A stretch of DNA of 64,000 nt from Dryococelus australis (GCA_029891345.1 CM056994.1:143118457-143182456), one strand, 5' to 3'. Shown: positions 22,952 to 35,130, counted from the first letter of the stretch. The notes: a model not told the origin generated them from the sequence alone. Numbers and translations are program-made.

Positions 22952-23649
22952 CGTGTACGAATGTAGTTTAATTTTGAAATGAAGGAAGAGCATCTCAAGG
23001 CAGCTGTGAAAGTCGCTGCTAGATGCTTGCCGGCCAGTAGGTATTCATGATGTCAGTAATTTTGCGCAGAACACCTGGGCGGACGTGCACTTCTGCCTGC
23101 CGTCCGACAGCCATTTTCCAGCTTTACGCCAACCAAGAACCAAGGCTTGAAAGTATTTCACACTTGAAATATAACATATAGTATCACGACAGAGAAAGAG
23201 AGAGAGAGAGAGAGATAGAGAGGGCTCCATTAAAAAAAACGTTTATATGCCAAAGGAACACTAGCCCTAGCAGAGAACATGCTAACAGGAGGTCAGGTTC
23301 GACCCCTGGAGCACCTTATACACACTAGCCAAAAAAATACAAACGAGGACACATGGGAAATATATGTGGTACAACACAGATGCAAAATACAGTACTGTAA
23401 TGAGAGAACGTTATACAAGGTACAATACTAGGGATACATAACAAACAAATGATAAAAATTCATACAGAATGACGAAAATCACATCTTCATTACAATACAT
23501 ATTCATGAAAAATTATACATGTTATCCACCGTCATGAGACAAACAGTAGGTACATGTTAGACACCTGGTACAATACTGGCAGAGAACACGTGGATGGCGA
23601 AACCAGTCCACAATATATAATATATAGAAATACCAGTACTTCCTATATA
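22950..23649. other. Unassigned sequence with an AG-rich microsatellite
   Basis: An AG run lies at 23196-23221. Around 23275-23300 AGGTTCGACCCCTGG resembles a tRNA B box, perhaps a SINE remnant. No gene was recognised. Confidence 0.4.
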
Positions 23650-24400
23650 TGTACTCTTACGGGCACGGGATTCGAACCCGCACCACGAATTGATGGAGTG
23701 CTGTACTGGTGCACTTGCGGTGAGGAGAGCTAGGGAGAGCAAGAATGGTGCAAGACATTCCTGCAAGTCGGCCAGTGGCATCTATAAAAGGCCGCTGGGA
23801 CCTGAGGACGTGCCCACTCTTTCGCCCACTTTGGTGGTACTACTACTCGAGGGCAACATCGATGCCAGAGGTCGGCGAGAGATCTATTGAGAGCAACATT
23901 GCAGAGCAAGCTGTGTTACCGACGTATTGCGAGAGATGTGTAAAGATTGGCCATCCACGACATAACGACAACACGAGGCGGAGGAGCTCCGGTCGTGACG
24001 TTATTAACAATGTTAAAGAAATATTCGGTTCTGGGTGCAGGATAGATCCGGAATTGATATTACGCACAACGAACCCTAGAGGCCCCTATTACGAGACTGT
24101 TAAATATTAATGTAATTGTAGCTTAGAAGAGTCAAGTTTTATTCAATATTATATGTTGAGATATTACAATCTGCAAAAATTCAGAATTTGCTTATTAATA
24201 TAATTGATATTCTTTATTGTATGAGAAGAAGAAATAAAATAATTTGTAGCATTGTAGTATTCTTGTATCACTGAACCATCTAGAGTTAATCCCCCAGAGT
24301 GTAGTAACGTTAAGAGGACTAGTATCAGAGTTTGTATTGAGTATAATCTTGTGTTTAAATAGCATAACATCACAATATGCATCCCAGTAAGAACGTAGCA
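23650..24400 (+). repeat. LTR-like unit, copy 1
   Basis: This 751-bp unit begins TG and ends CA and matches the 753-bp unit at 43712-44464 along its whole length, roughly four bases in five by eye. It has a TATA box (CTATAAAAGGCC) near 23786 and an AATAAAATAATTTG poly(A)-like signal near 24233, the layout of an LTR. Directly after it, TTGGTGGAGGTGCGTG could be a tRNA primer-binding site. The first 30 bases contain a tRNA B-box-like GATTCGAACCCGC. It may be the 5' LTR of the Gypsy element downstream, but no matching 3' LTR was seen near 30.6-31.1 kb, so a solo LTR is also possible. Confidence 0.6.
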
Positions 24401-25142
24401 TTGGTGGAGGTGCGTGTCGAGTCCATCCTCTTGTATGCGAGCAATTAGTATTTTAGCGGAAATTAGTCAATTTAATTATTTTGTTTCTGGTACGGGTAGA
24501 GCCATAAGTAGTTGTAAAATTGTAAAATCAGTCACAGGCTAAGGTAAATCTAAATCCCCGCAGATACGTGCGCAGCTGAATAAGGAGCATGTCAGCCCTT
24601 GTAACTATGACTGCCTTGCATAGAATGCAATTCCCAATGCAACCAGCATGGCACGTAGAACCTGCCTGTACCTAGTTAGTAGTGTACTATAATCTGCTTG
24701 CTTTTAGAACCTTAATGAATGTTTTGATAGAGGTGCTCTTCGGCCAGTAGTTGAATAAAAGTCTCCTAACTCAAAGTGCTTCAGTGTGTGCCTTTGAGTA
24801 GCAAATCTGAAAACTGCTTGTATTTAGAAAATTAATTATAAGAGCTTTAGTGTGTGACATACAGATACAATTTTTCTTATTGAACACTTGTAGTAAGACA
24901 GCTTCTTCACCACTTAAGAAACTTGTAGAAGCACTCACATTTAGAAACATCCGAGGCAGAAAAAAGTTCTGAAGGAACGCAAACTAGCCTCTTAGAGTTT
25001 ACAGGATTCCACACAAACTAGTTAGCAAACAACATGGAATACTTATTTAGAAAATTCTATCAACACTAAATCGGATGCACTCATCATCACACCTTCATTA
25101 CCTTCCACACTACACACATTTTCGCCTGAAAACAATGCATAT
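24401..25142 (+). other. Leader-like stretch upstream of Gypsy gag
   Basis: There is no supported gene. A primer-binding-like TTGGTGGAGG lies at its left edge, followed by about 740 bases of mostly non-coding sequence, long for a Gypsy leader. It could be leader plus a decayed gag start. Confidence 0.35.
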
Positions 25143-26705
25143 TTGACACCTAGACCTATATCACAAATACAGTCATGCCACATACACGAACACGTAGACT
25201 CACACACACCAACAGGCCACTCCCAGTACTACAATAAAAACGAACTACCATCCATGTGTATTGTAGTCAGCCAGCCAGCAAAAATTCTCACTTTTAGCAG
25301 TCAAAAACATGAGGATATCGATGAATTTTTAGAACAGTTTCAGGTGGCAAGCGAGATAAGTGGTTGGAGTAAATCCAACAAATGGAAAGAAATCGATTTT
25401 ACCTCCAGGGCACAGCAAACCACGCTGTTGAGAACCTTCACCTCATACACAAAGACCAACTCGCATGGCCACACATTGAGGCACAATTAAAGGAAATCTA
25501 CATATCCACAGCACAAATTGAAAACAACAAAAATTTTTGTATATCTAGCGGCAGGCACTCAATGAGGGATGTATAAAACATATCGAGACAATGTTATTTT
25601 ACTACAGGAAGTACTACACCACTGTTAGTGATGCGGATTTTCTCATGAAACTGTGGAAGTCTCTTCTACTGTCTGTTGCGGACAAGATAGTTTGTATAAA
25701 CAATGACACCATACCACAGATGTTAGCCAATTTACACAGCGTTGAATTTGGGCTTTATAGGTAACACCAGTGCCATAGCACACACTCCACACAACCCTGC
25801 TGATGAGACACTCCACAGTGAAATCGCGGGTTCAAAGCAAGAAATCACGAGCCTATCTATCTCTAAGCACGAAAATCAGGACCAACAACCATCACCGATG
25901 TCAGGCCCGTACAAGGGTATGTAAAGGAGAAGGCCTTTCGTGAGATACAGTCAACCACCCACCTGAAAGTTTCCTACATGCCAGTACGACCACAGCAGCA
26001 GATGCGAACATTATTATGTGCCACAAGGCATGAGACAGCCAGTTGTTGTTAAAAAAGAAAGTTCTTCTGCTCACCACAGCCCACGATAGAGTCAACCAAG
26101 GCGTTTTCGCAACATCTACTGTAACCAAGGACAGAGAGATAACAGAAGGCAGGACGACAACACCACATTTTACCAGCCAGCACCAAAACATGATCGCATA
26201 AAAACCCCGTATAGAGGTACTGGTTTTTCCATTCATAGCAGTGCCCATTGACGAAAGAGAACAGACCAAGCTCGTTTGAATGGCGATATTTAATAAGGTC
26301 AGCAAGAATATATCATATGCGGAAATTGCCTGCTATATCACACACAGCTACGGCTTTGTAACCGCCATAGTAAGAAACCCGAAATCAGGCCTTAGGCAGT
26401 GATCAGGCACGACGATGTATGTCATATATCGCATATTTATTTCAGCCTGCCACGTGACAAACGAACCAGGCTACCATGCTCAGAAACTACTCATTCGGAG
26501 TCCCCTATTCTGTAGAAACGCGACTCCATGTAACTGCCTAAAGGGAAGCGTGCCTCGCCAGGCCCTCTTATCGCTCAGGCAACGGACACATGTAAAAGCA
26601 GCGTAGCAAATCTCCGGAACCATCGCAGTTCATAGGGCCATGTAGTTTGGGTTAAATGACCTGCGCATTGTGCATGTACCATGGACATAAAGCACGGCGT
26701 TGCAA
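25143..26705 (+). pseudogene. Gypsy-type gag, decayed
   Basis: The capsid-like part carries ILTFSSQKHEDIDEFLEQF and ASEISGWSKSNK, characteristic of Gypsy-group gag (a LPxFSGK...FLxxF type block). It continues through frame changes at about 25460-25580 (PHIEAQLKEIYI). After a long broken stretch, a perfect CCHC zinc knuckle (CALCMYHGHKARRC) lies at 26662-26703. It would bind genomic RNA and form the particle core. Several frameshifts and stops make it dead. The polarity is the same as the downstream protease, reverse transcriptase and integrase. Confidence 0.65.
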
Positions 26706-26854
26706 ATTGTTTCCCAATCAGAACTTAGAGTTTCAGAAAAAACATTGTCGACAGGTTTCGTCATTTTAAAAACACGTTCGGAATTGGGCACAACATATAA
26801 CGCACCAGCAAACAGAACACAGCGCACTGCACTTCTTGTAAGACCAAGACACAA

Positions 26855-27292
26855 GTGGAACCCGAGGTTAGCAGTGATGACATGCCTATGGCTAACGTGC
26901 TGAGCCGGGCCTCATTTCACGCACAGGGGGGCGAACAAAAATGCAACCAGCAAGGTATTAAATTGCATCCAGCGTACATTCACACGACGACACCGTGCAT
27001 TCAGGTTAAGATAGGAGGGAAGTCTTACCATGCATTTTTTGAGACTGGTTGTTCTCACAGCTGTATTGTTTCCACACTCTTACCTAAGCAGAAGTTCGAA
27101 CACATAACTGTACAATTAACTCTTGTTGGAGCAATGCAGGAGATAGAAGCACTCATGTATAACACTCAAATTAAGTTAAGCATTTGGGACACACTACGAG
27201 GAATTTTTGGTAATCGACAATCTCAGAATATATGTTATATTGTGTGTCGATTTCATGAAGAAATGCGACGTTATTCCTTTCTTAAACCATAA
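26855..27292 (+). pseudogene. Gypsy aspartic protease region
   Basis: The frame contains CIQVKIGGKSYHAFFETGCS, the retropepsin active-site block with the expected D-T/S-G replaced by ETG. The catalytic aspartate is therefore lost in this copy. A second beta-strand block (EIEALMYNTQIKL) follows. The frame overlaps the next (reverse transcriptase) frame by about 85 bases, with a frameshift between them. The family reads protease and reverse transcriptase as one polyprotein, so this break is decay or a frameshift site. I favour decay. Confidence 0.7.
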
Positions 27293-28247
27293 TAATTTTA
27301 TTCATAGGAACAGCAACGACAAAATAGTTCAAGTTCCTATTTTTTCATTAGTAGTAGAGACGGACAATACAGAAGCTATTCTAGCTTGTATCAATAAAAT
27401 TGAGTATATAGAATCTAGCGAGTCAGAATCATACTTAACTAGAATAAATAATAAATTAGACAAACAGCAAACTCAGGCGATGATGGACATCATTCACGAG
27501 TTTAAAAATAGATTCGCCCATTCCATTTTAGAGTTGACTGAAACGAAAAATTACCATATTAAACTAGACTTGGATTCTCGGAAAGTGATTGCAACCAGGC
27601 CATATCGAATAAGCCCTAGGGTTAGGGAAGACTTTTTAAAGCAAGTTTATGAAATGCAACAGGCAGGGATTTTTCAGCATTCCCATTCGCCTTTTTCTGA
27701 TCTAAGTCACGTTATTCCCAAGAAAACCGGTGGTATTACATTCCTAACTTACTTTCATGAACTTAACCAGCATGTCATTCGTATACAGTACACACTCCCA
27801 CGCACTAAACATATTCTAACCACCCTGCAGAATTCCAAATCTATAACCAGTATTGATCTTTTCTCCGGGTGCTATTCTATTCAAGTGTGTATGGAAGATA
27901 GATACAAATTAGCATTTTCCATCGATGGAATCAATCTCCTTAAGTATTTTAGAAAGCCAATGGGGTTAAGTTCAAGCGCTCAACACTTTCAACATTTCAT
28001 TGATATTCTCTTAGGGCCCTTGAGTTGGAACACAGCCATCGCTTATACTGACAATATTTTCATTTTAGGGAATATATTTCGCGAACATCTCAATAATATT
28101 AGGAAAGTGTTCCAATGGTTATGTCAATATGATGTTAAGGTTAACGTTAATAAATGCACGTTCACAGAGCATGAGATAAAAATCTTAGGGCACTACATCA
28201 CCCCTCATGGCGTTGTTGCAGACCCAGAAAAGGTTCGAGCCATTTAA
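27207..28247 (+). pseudogene. Gypsy reverse transcriptase
   Basis: A 346-codon frame holds most of a Ty3/Gypsy reverse transcriptase: the linker YHIKLDLDSRKVIATRPYRI, SPFSDLSHVIPKKTGGI, TLPRTKHIL, then SITSIDLFSGCYSIQV with the first catalytic aspartate, and GLSSSAQHFQHF. The YxDD box reads YTDNIF, so the second catalytic aspartate is asparagine. The thumb-side block LGHYITPHGVVADPEKVRAI is intact before the stop at about 28245. It copied element RNA into DNA in an active relative; this copy cannot be active as read. Confidence 0.85.
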
Positions 28248-28288
28248 AACATGTCACCGCCAGGTAACATCAAACAGTTGCGGACTTT

Positions 28289-28915
28289 TTGGGGATAACC
28301 TTGTATTTGCGTAGGTACATCCAGGATTATGCGAGAAATGCAGCCCCGTTAATACAATTGTCGAAACAAACAAACACTTATAAATGGGAGCAAAATCAGC
28401 AAACTGTGTTTGTGGATCTAAAGTTAACTATACATCAGGCACCCATTTTAAGAAAGTTTAATGATACTCACAACACTATTCTGGCATGTGACGCTTCGCA
28501 GAGCGCAATAGGTGCGATGCTCGTGCAAGAAGACCCCCACGCCAAAAACATACACACAATCGCTTTTGTGCACAAGAAAGTGTCCCTGAATGAACAAAAG
28601 TGAAGTGCTATCGAACGAGAACTATTAGCTATTAAGAATTTTTTTACATATTTTCGGCTGAGTTTGTATGGACGCCATTTTGTAATCCAAACAGACCATG
28701 CTGGTTTGCGGTACTTAAAGACTATGGCGGAACATAATTTGTGGATCCAGAAGATGGCGATAGCAATATCCGAGTATGACTTTGAATCCCAAATAGTTAT
28801 AGGTAAATTTAACGTTCTGCCTAATGCATTGAGTCATTTCCCCACGAAAGGTGCAGCGGCCACACAAGTAGTTCACATTAACAACATACAGTACCCAGTC
28901 AACGTAGAAATGTAA
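28289..28915 (+). pseudogene. Gypsy RNase H domain
   Basis: Two successive frames in line hold the Gypsy RNase H. QQTVFVDLKLTIHQAPILRK and TILACDASQSAIGAMLVQED give the first catalytic Asp. After a stop near 28602, the ERELLAI-like block (AIERELLAIKNF) and FVIQTDHAGLRYLK give the Glu and the second Asp, and NVLPNALSHFP ends the domain. The domain degrades the RNA strand of hybrids during reverse transcription. It follows the reverse transcriptase with a short frameshifted linker. Confidence 0.8.
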
Positions 28916-29484
28916 AAATATACTAATTTATATAAGGCCTTAGCAGAGAAATTATATCACGATCAAAACAAGGACACTGAAGTGAAGAAAGTTATTTCTA
29001 AGTATGTAGTTAATAATTGGACAGAGATCCAACCCTATATTAAAGACGAGCTCCAGGTAAAGGATAAATCAGTTGTTGCTAGAAATATTTTAAATGGTGA
29101 ATATATTTTGGCCTACGCCATTGCAAAAATTATTTCACACATATGTCAGGTAAATATCGAGATTATTATGCAAGACAATGCCAATAAAATACATATTACC
29201 TGTATCGACCCTTTGCTGCTGTGCAGAATCCTCATTTTTTCTAACCAGAGTCCAATTTCTTACTTCCCGGTGTACGATCACGAACAAGAGTACATAAGAA
29301 TTGATGCAGAAACCCAGTTTAAATTATTTCAGTTAGATGCCAGGACATCGCCATTTTTCAAGAGAGTAGCAAAATGCCCCTCACATTAAACAGTTAAAAA
29401 GCATTAACTTATCCAGGTAATGCTGACCCCAAATATCGAAAATTAGACTGGAAATATGGTCTTTCAGCGAATGGGGAGATATTT
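28916..29484 (+). pseudogene. Gypsy pol spacer between RNase H and integrase
   Basis: A plus-strand open stretch of 135 codons (28982-29389) has the composition of pol coding sequence. It contains LLCRILIFSNQSPISYFPVY, which I cannot assign to a named domain. Its place between RNase H and the integrase zinc-binding domain, on the same strand, supports its being linker coding sequence of the same polyprotein. Confidence 0.5.
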
Positions 29485-30571
29485 TTGAAGGTCAACACCC
29501 CAGTGGCGGAGAAAAAGCTTATCCTAGAACAAAGTTACTATGTTAAAGAAACAATTACTGCCCACCATGATGCAATATGTGGCGAAGGGCATTTTGGCAC
29601 ATTTAAAACATTGCAAAAAATTAGGAATGCGTGCTATTGGGACACCATGCAGGCCAATGTGAAAGAATATGTGAAAAATTGTCAAATATGTCAATGAGTG
29701 AAAGCATCTAATCTTAAACCTATGGGTTGGCTATAGCCTACCAAGCTGCCTTCTCTTTTTAAATCTTGGTCTTTGGATGATGAAGGGGTTTTACCTCAAA
29801 CTCAGAATGATAACTAGTACATACCAGTCTTGACAGAATTCCTTAGTAAGTATGTAGTAGCTAAACGTGTCAGAACCATTGATGCGCAAACTTGCGCGGA
29901 TTTTATTAAAGAAGTTGTCCTAAGATACGGCTACATGGTGCAGATATTGACAGATCGGGCACTTCATTTAATAATGCATTAGTCTCCCACATGTTACAAA
30001 GTTTAAAGATTAATAAACTGCAAACGACCTCATACAACCCAGCATGCAATGGTCTTTGTAAAGCAGCTAATAAGTTGGTCGGTACGCAACTGAGAGCTTT
30101 TGCACAGGAAGACCCATATAATTGGGACCAGTATCTCCAATTTATTATTTTTAATTGTAATTCGTCTATCAACTCTAGTATTAAATTTATGCAATCTTAC
30201 TAACTTCATGGCATGGAACCGACCCTCCCCTCCCAAGTTTTTACCAATGCACACTCAGAGTTCTCCAAAAAATTGGCTTCATAAGCTCATTAAAGATAGG
30301 CAGCAGGCTGTGCTAAATCTTATTGCAGCACAGCAGCACAAACAAGTTCAATTTGATACAAAGCATAGATTGAAAAATGTTAAGATAGGGGACTGGATTT
30401 AGGTTAAGAACCACACTGATTGATTCAAAAGCACTTTCTTTTTAGTATAAGCGGCGGTTTCGAGTAACATATGTTCTGGGCCCCTCCACCCTGAAAATTA
30501 GAGTGATCAAAACAGTTGAACTATGGTTTGACACTGTCACTGCTAGAAATGTTAAGAAAGTGCATGTTAAT
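29485..30571 (+). pseudogene. Gypsy integrase, decayed
   Basis: The zinc-binding domain is visible at 29560-29697 (HHD, GHFGTFKTLQKI, CQICQ). The core follows in broken frames: WSLDDEG with the first Asp, then LTDRA with the second Asp (family TDRG), then NPACNGLCKAANKLVG, where the family's catalytic Glu (NGxxER) is replaced (Lys in this reading). The C-terminal domain is represented by FDTKHRLKNVKIGDWI and continues with stops to about 30571. In living relatives it inserts the cDNA into the host genome. No env frame is seen downstream. Confidence 0.75.
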
Positions 30572-31780
30572 TAAATATTTACCAGCTCATATCGTAATTG
30601 TGTCATATTTTGTAACAGTGTCTGTATGTATTCATGCACGATTGAGAATGAGCCATTCCTGCATTTACGAGGTCACGAACTGCGACCCCTGGACACGCAG
30701 CATGGTGACACAACGAAACGTCGTCTGGCAGAGCGATGTCCGAGGATGGCGGACACACGGTGCAGCGATGTCACTGCCTTGACGGAACCACAACACGTCC
30801 ACTATTACGTCGCGGGTGGTACCAGAACGACCAGGCCTGCCAATTGCTGGCCACCAAAACTGTGTGTTGTGCGTACGCCACTTCATGCCGCACTGTGCAT
30901 TTTTTTCTCCTACAGCAGGGCTACCACTTGCCGGCCGTTATGGCTAGGCGGTCAACATGTGCCTACTTTCCACCCTGCCAGAGACATTCTCCTTCTGCAC
31001 TGTTCATTTTTTTTTTACAGCTGAGGCCACTGCGGAAGCAGGGCTGCTAACGCCACCATCCAGACATGTATTCGTGTCCACTTGCGGAATCTCACAGTGA
31101 TTCTTGCGTAGGCAAACATTTCTGCTTTATTAAAATATATCTCTGCATATAGAAACCCACAATCCCTTATTCTTTGATATATTGTTTATTGTACGGTGTT
31201 AGTAATTTTCCATGAACACAATTACGATCCACGTAAGACAGCTGTCGACAGATGTTTCCTCTGTTGCAATACAATTTTCTTTTAATATGTTAGGTTCAGT
31301 ACAGTAACCACTTCAGTAGGCTAATAGCGAAATTCTATTTTTAACTCTTGCATATATTTTTGTTTTATTAATTATAAATGCAGTGTTCAGACACCATATA
31401 ATTTTTTGCCATTGTTTATAATTCATATGAAATATATCAATTCCCGTTTCCACAAAGCAGACTAATGCTAGATAATTTATCCCTAAACAGTTGTCAGTAG
31501 TCACGAGCATGAGGTGTCAAATCTGCTATACAGGTACATAATTTATCATTATTCCTAAGTAATTGTCATTGTGTGTACGGCAGAAAACGAATTTACTTTG
31601 GTTCAAATGTATTGACACTCCAGTATGTCATTTTTCACACCCCCCCCCCCCCTTTTTCCAGTAATATTTATGTGCTGTGTAAATTAGTTTTTTTTTTTTT
31701 TTTTCGCTAACATCAGGTGTACAACAATATTACCATCTGAAAATTACACTTACTAGTTATAGGCGTGTGTTTATATATAT
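30572..31780. other. Gypsy 3' flank and unassigned DNA
   Basis: GC-richer sequence at 30610-31080 with overlapping open frames on both strands shows no recognisable protein and no match to the 23.65-kb LTR-like unit. Homopolymers follow: C-run 31640-31652 and T-run 31688-31704. The Gypsy 3' LTR was not identified. Confidence 0.4.
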
Positions 31781-32118
31781 ATAATTTATTTATATACATA
31801 ATGGATTGTAAATGGCGAATCAGGTCGTGGCCCATGGTAGCCAGGCCAAAAACAAGGAGAATGAACATAAGAACCACCTCTTTATCAGGAAAAGTAAGTG
31901 AGTAAATCCATCAATAAAGTGAAGATGAGTAACATGTAAGATGACAATGAAGCAAAAATTATTTGAGATGTAACATTCAACATCTGAATTCTATTTAATT
32001 GCATGGATATACACGTATGTTGAACAAATGGATAGTGTCATCCAACTCCATCATTGGAGAACTAGGGTTTGCCACCTTTATTATTACGCATGTAATTATA
32101 TAACTGTAGGAAATAAGA
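31780..32118 (+). repeat. Dispersed repeat, copy in plus orientation
   Basis: From ATGGATTGTAAATGGCGAAT at about 31800 to ATGTAATTATATAACTGTA at 32112, this stretch matches the reverse complement of 41043-41360 over more than 300 bases, roughly three to four bases in five by eye. Both copies start next to a TATATA tract. No protein coding is seen, so it is a non-autonomous element or a 3' fragment of one; family unknown. Confidence 0.7.
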
Positions 32119-32750
32119 AAAGTATCTTGGAAGAGCTATAATGAGAATGTCATAATTAACCAAAAAAGTTATCTGGTTTGAACTCCCTCAGGCTAATTGT
32201 TTCTATGATAAGGGGACGCAAAGTTTGAGAGCCGAGTCCATGCCTGCAGACACGCGCATCGCAATACGTGCAGACGGGGGACCCCAAGCGGTCATATTTA
32301 ACACGCAATAAACATCCTACTTACTGTTTGTCTACACTGTTAACATTTACCATATAATGGAAAATGTTACCGAAATGTACTCTAAATACACGGAAACGCA
32401 ATTTGTACCTACGCAAAACCAATCTGAGCCCCTATCTAAAAATACACTGTAAGAAATTATTCTGAAATTTTCTATAATACTGTGTATGCTTTGTGATACA
32501 TCCGAAATTGTAATGTTTTCCCCTATTCATTCATTGCAGCATTCCTACACTTGCTCAGGAAACAAATCAAATACATAGGGAAGTTTGTATTGTATTGTAT
32601 TGTATTTGTATTGTAGCGATGCTAAACATTCCTATATTTGCATCTTGATGTGTGGTATTGTTACCATACAGTGTGTAGGTTGAAAACTTCCATTACAGCT
32701 TAGGAAGTTTACCTTAAAAAATGTTTACATTGTACGGAAAGTCTCCTTAC
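32119..32750. other. Unassigned sequence
   Basis: Nothing recognised except a short pentanucleotide microsatellite (TTGTA)n at 32585-32615. Confidence 0.4.
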
Positions 32751-33060
32751 TTCCTATAGATTCGGGTTTCGGGAACGAACAATGTGCCATTTGCCAGAGA
32801 GTTCAGCCACTCAGGGTAGAGACTAAACACTCTCAAGGATTGACCAACCATCTCATCCAATCAGGAGGAAGACAGCCTGTGATTGGCCAAAGAGTCCAGT
32901 TAATCATGAAACAGCCCTCCAGAAATCCAAGAATATAAGATCCTCTTCCTTTGACTGTCTTCAATTGGTCAGGTATTGTTCCCTAACGATGGCAGCTGCA
33001 ACGACTGCCGAAACGTTGGAGAAGAAATCCACAATGCGGCTCAAACCCAGAAGGTTAGAA
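32751..33060 (+). repeat. Retroelement-like non-coding unit with a hammerhead-like motif
   Basis: The stretch reads like the non-coding terminal region of a Penelope-like element. A CTAACGA word (32983-32989) is followed by GGCAG, a loop, CTGCC and then GAAAC (33010-33014). This is the hammerhead ribozyme core CTGANGA / stem II / GAAAC with one core substitution (G to A). The phrase ACTGCCGAAACGTTGG followed by AGAAG and AACCCAGAAGG is familiar to me from such elements in insects. No Penelope reverse transcriptase was found in the window. The assignment rests on this motif alone. Confidence 0.35.
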
Positions 33061-33167
33061 ATTAATATTTTAACTTGGTTAAATTTCGTCTATTACAAAG
33101 TGGAACACCCAAATAACATAAATAAACAAATTGGTTTTTTGTCTTATCTCTGTCACACTGGACATAC

Positions 33168-33357
33168 TGTTCAGTATCTTTATAAGCAAATGTGTCAGCG
33201 GACTTTATGATTAAGCACATAAATACTTGGTCCTGGAAGTAGTGCGCCACCCCCTGAAGATCAGTGGAACTCATGATGGCGTCGGGGTGAGTTGTTCGTA
33301 GTGACGATCTCGCTATCGTTGGTTGTCCAGCAAAGTTTGTGTATGAATTGCATAAAA
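33168..33357 (+). repeat. Bel/Pao element 5' LTR
   Basis: The unit starts TGTTCAGTAT and carries ATACTTGGTCCTGG, GCGCCACCCCCTGAAGAT, GATGGCGTCGGGGT and CTATCGTTGGTTGTCC in the same order as 39091-39294. The pair flanks a Bel/Pao gag-pol in direct orientation. CTTTATAAGC near 33178 may be a TATA box. Its length (about 190 bp, against about 204 for the partner) is short for the superfamily. The divergence between the two LTRs indicates an old insertion. No matching 5-bp target duplication is visible. Confidence 0.8.
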
Positions 33358-33868
33358 TTTTTGGTCCTCTGGGCCAGATTGCATCACGTGTGATACCGAT
33401 CAGAGATTATGTGTTTATTTTGTCACTCGATTGCGTGTGCTACGTAATTGCAATCTCCCTTGCTCGTCAATCACGTACCAATTCTACCGCAAAAAATCAC
33501 CCGCAGTTCAGACATCCTCTGAAGAAACAAGATATCTGCCCTCATTTCACCAATAAAAAGGGATTCGACATATTTGTGATCGCTTATGCAGTGTTGATTG
33601 TGCGGTGTTAGTGTCCATTTTTGTGATGTTATCCACTCAGTCGCAAATTATTTCGCCACGTGGGTGAGTAATTTTACCAATTTTTTCATTTCAGTTGTGT
33701 TTGTTACTTCGTGTATTTTTGATTTAACCAGAGTATTTTCGATTTTTGTACCTAATCATATTTACATAACATCACTTGTTCTATGAAACGGTAAGGAAGG
33801 GCTGTGTCTTCTCTGAAGGCCTACCATTTTTTTTTTTTTATATATCTTCATTGTAGGAATTTTTTGAC
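33358..33868 (+). other. Bel/Pao leader region
   Basis: TTTTGGTCCTCTGGG directly after the LTR may be the primer-binding site. No domain was recognised before the gag frame. A 90-codon frame at 33339-33611 has no motif and begins inside the LTR. Confidence 0.4.
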
Positions 33869-35130
33869 TTGGGTTTCAAGGCATTTTTATTGATATTGAA
33901 ACTCCAGGAAACTAAATTACGGTACACCAGTAAGCATCTTCAGGCATTAACAAGTGCTCCCCTTATTACTGTAGAAATTGTATACGAGATAAACACACAT
34001 GGTATACAACTGGGGACAATTGATAGTACTGTAAATTCAACATGTGACATCTTACTGCAGTCAGATCCACTTCCTGATGAGTTGGATGAAAATATTTTGA
34101 CCTCTAAACATAATGAGCTTTTTAGTTCACTGTCTGACACTCGTGGTATTGTGGCTTCGTTTTTGGGTAAGCATGTTATTCAGAGTGAATCAATGCCACC
34201 GGTTGCAGGTACATCTGCAAATGTAAGGCTTTCCAAGATCAATTTGATACTTTCTCTGGTCAGTTGGAAGACTGGCCTATGTTTTCGCGGTTGTATCAGG
34301 CCACCATTCACAACAATCGTTGTCTGTCTGATGTTGAAAATTTTCAATATTTAATGGGTTGTCTCACAGGAGAAGCCATACAATTAGTAAAAAATTTTCC
34401 AATTTCCTCTGAGAACTATCCTGCAGCATAGGAACTTCTTACATCCCAGTACCAAAATTTGATAAAGCTGACAACATTGAATATAAACAGAATCCTCGAT
34501 TTGCATTCTGTCAACATCACAAATCTGTCAGCAATTTTGTCAGCACATTCAATTAAAATGCACGAGTCCTTGAGGGATTAGGCTGTAATGTAACTGAGGA
34601 AAATCCTGATCTTGTCACAGTCTTGATGAGAGAGTTGGACATGGAGCTGCACACTCAGTTTGAAAGTTCGTGTGCAGGGCGGACTAATGATATGCCTAAG
34701 GTTTCAGAACTTGTAGAGTTTCTGCTTGAAAAGGTTTCTACTATGGGCAGTGCCCTTGATGAAGGATTCAAAACAAGCACCAGTCAAATAGCCCAGGGAG
34801 CAAACTTATAAAATATTAGTCAAGTAACACAACCACCCAAATCAGTATTTGCAACTAATTCTGAGCCCAATCGGTTACAGCCGTGTATTGTATGTCAGCA
34901 GACCACTCATTCTGTATATAAATGTTCAGAGTTTGTTAATCCCTCACCATCAAAAAACAGTTGATAGCTCACAGTAAGAAATGCTGCCTTAAACCATCTG
35001 GGAACAACCCATGCTGTAGAGTCATGTACCTCAACTCATATGTGTATTCGATGCAATCAGAGGCATCATACTCTACTTCATGTTGATGGTCAATCTAGGC
35101 CTAATCCATTAACTCATGTTGTAAATGATA
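33869..35130 (+). pseudogene. Bel/Pao gag, decayed
   Basis: The frame at 33869-34240 has the composition of the N-terminal gag region. It is followed, after a frameshift near 34235, by the conserved capsid-like block (ATIHNNRSLSDVEKFQYLMG and GEAI...LVKNFPIS, typical of the DUF1759 family in Bel/Pao polyproteins). At 34890-35080 there are two zinc knuckles: CIVCQQTTHSVYKC and a CxxCxxxxH-type second one (CIRCNQRHHTLLH). Several stops (for example near 34430 and 34810) break the frame. In active relatives this part forms the particle. Confidence 0.75.

Noticed and set aside
23843..24110. Overlapping 70-120-codon frames inside the LTR-like unit
   Set aside because: Similar frames appear on both strands in both copies without a conserved start or stop. 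The unit's signals fit a non-coding LTR.
30626..31050. Open frames on both strands after the Gypsy integrase, considered as a possible env
   Set aside because: There is no signal peptide, transmembrane segment or glycosylation pattern, and three frames are open at once because of higher GC content.
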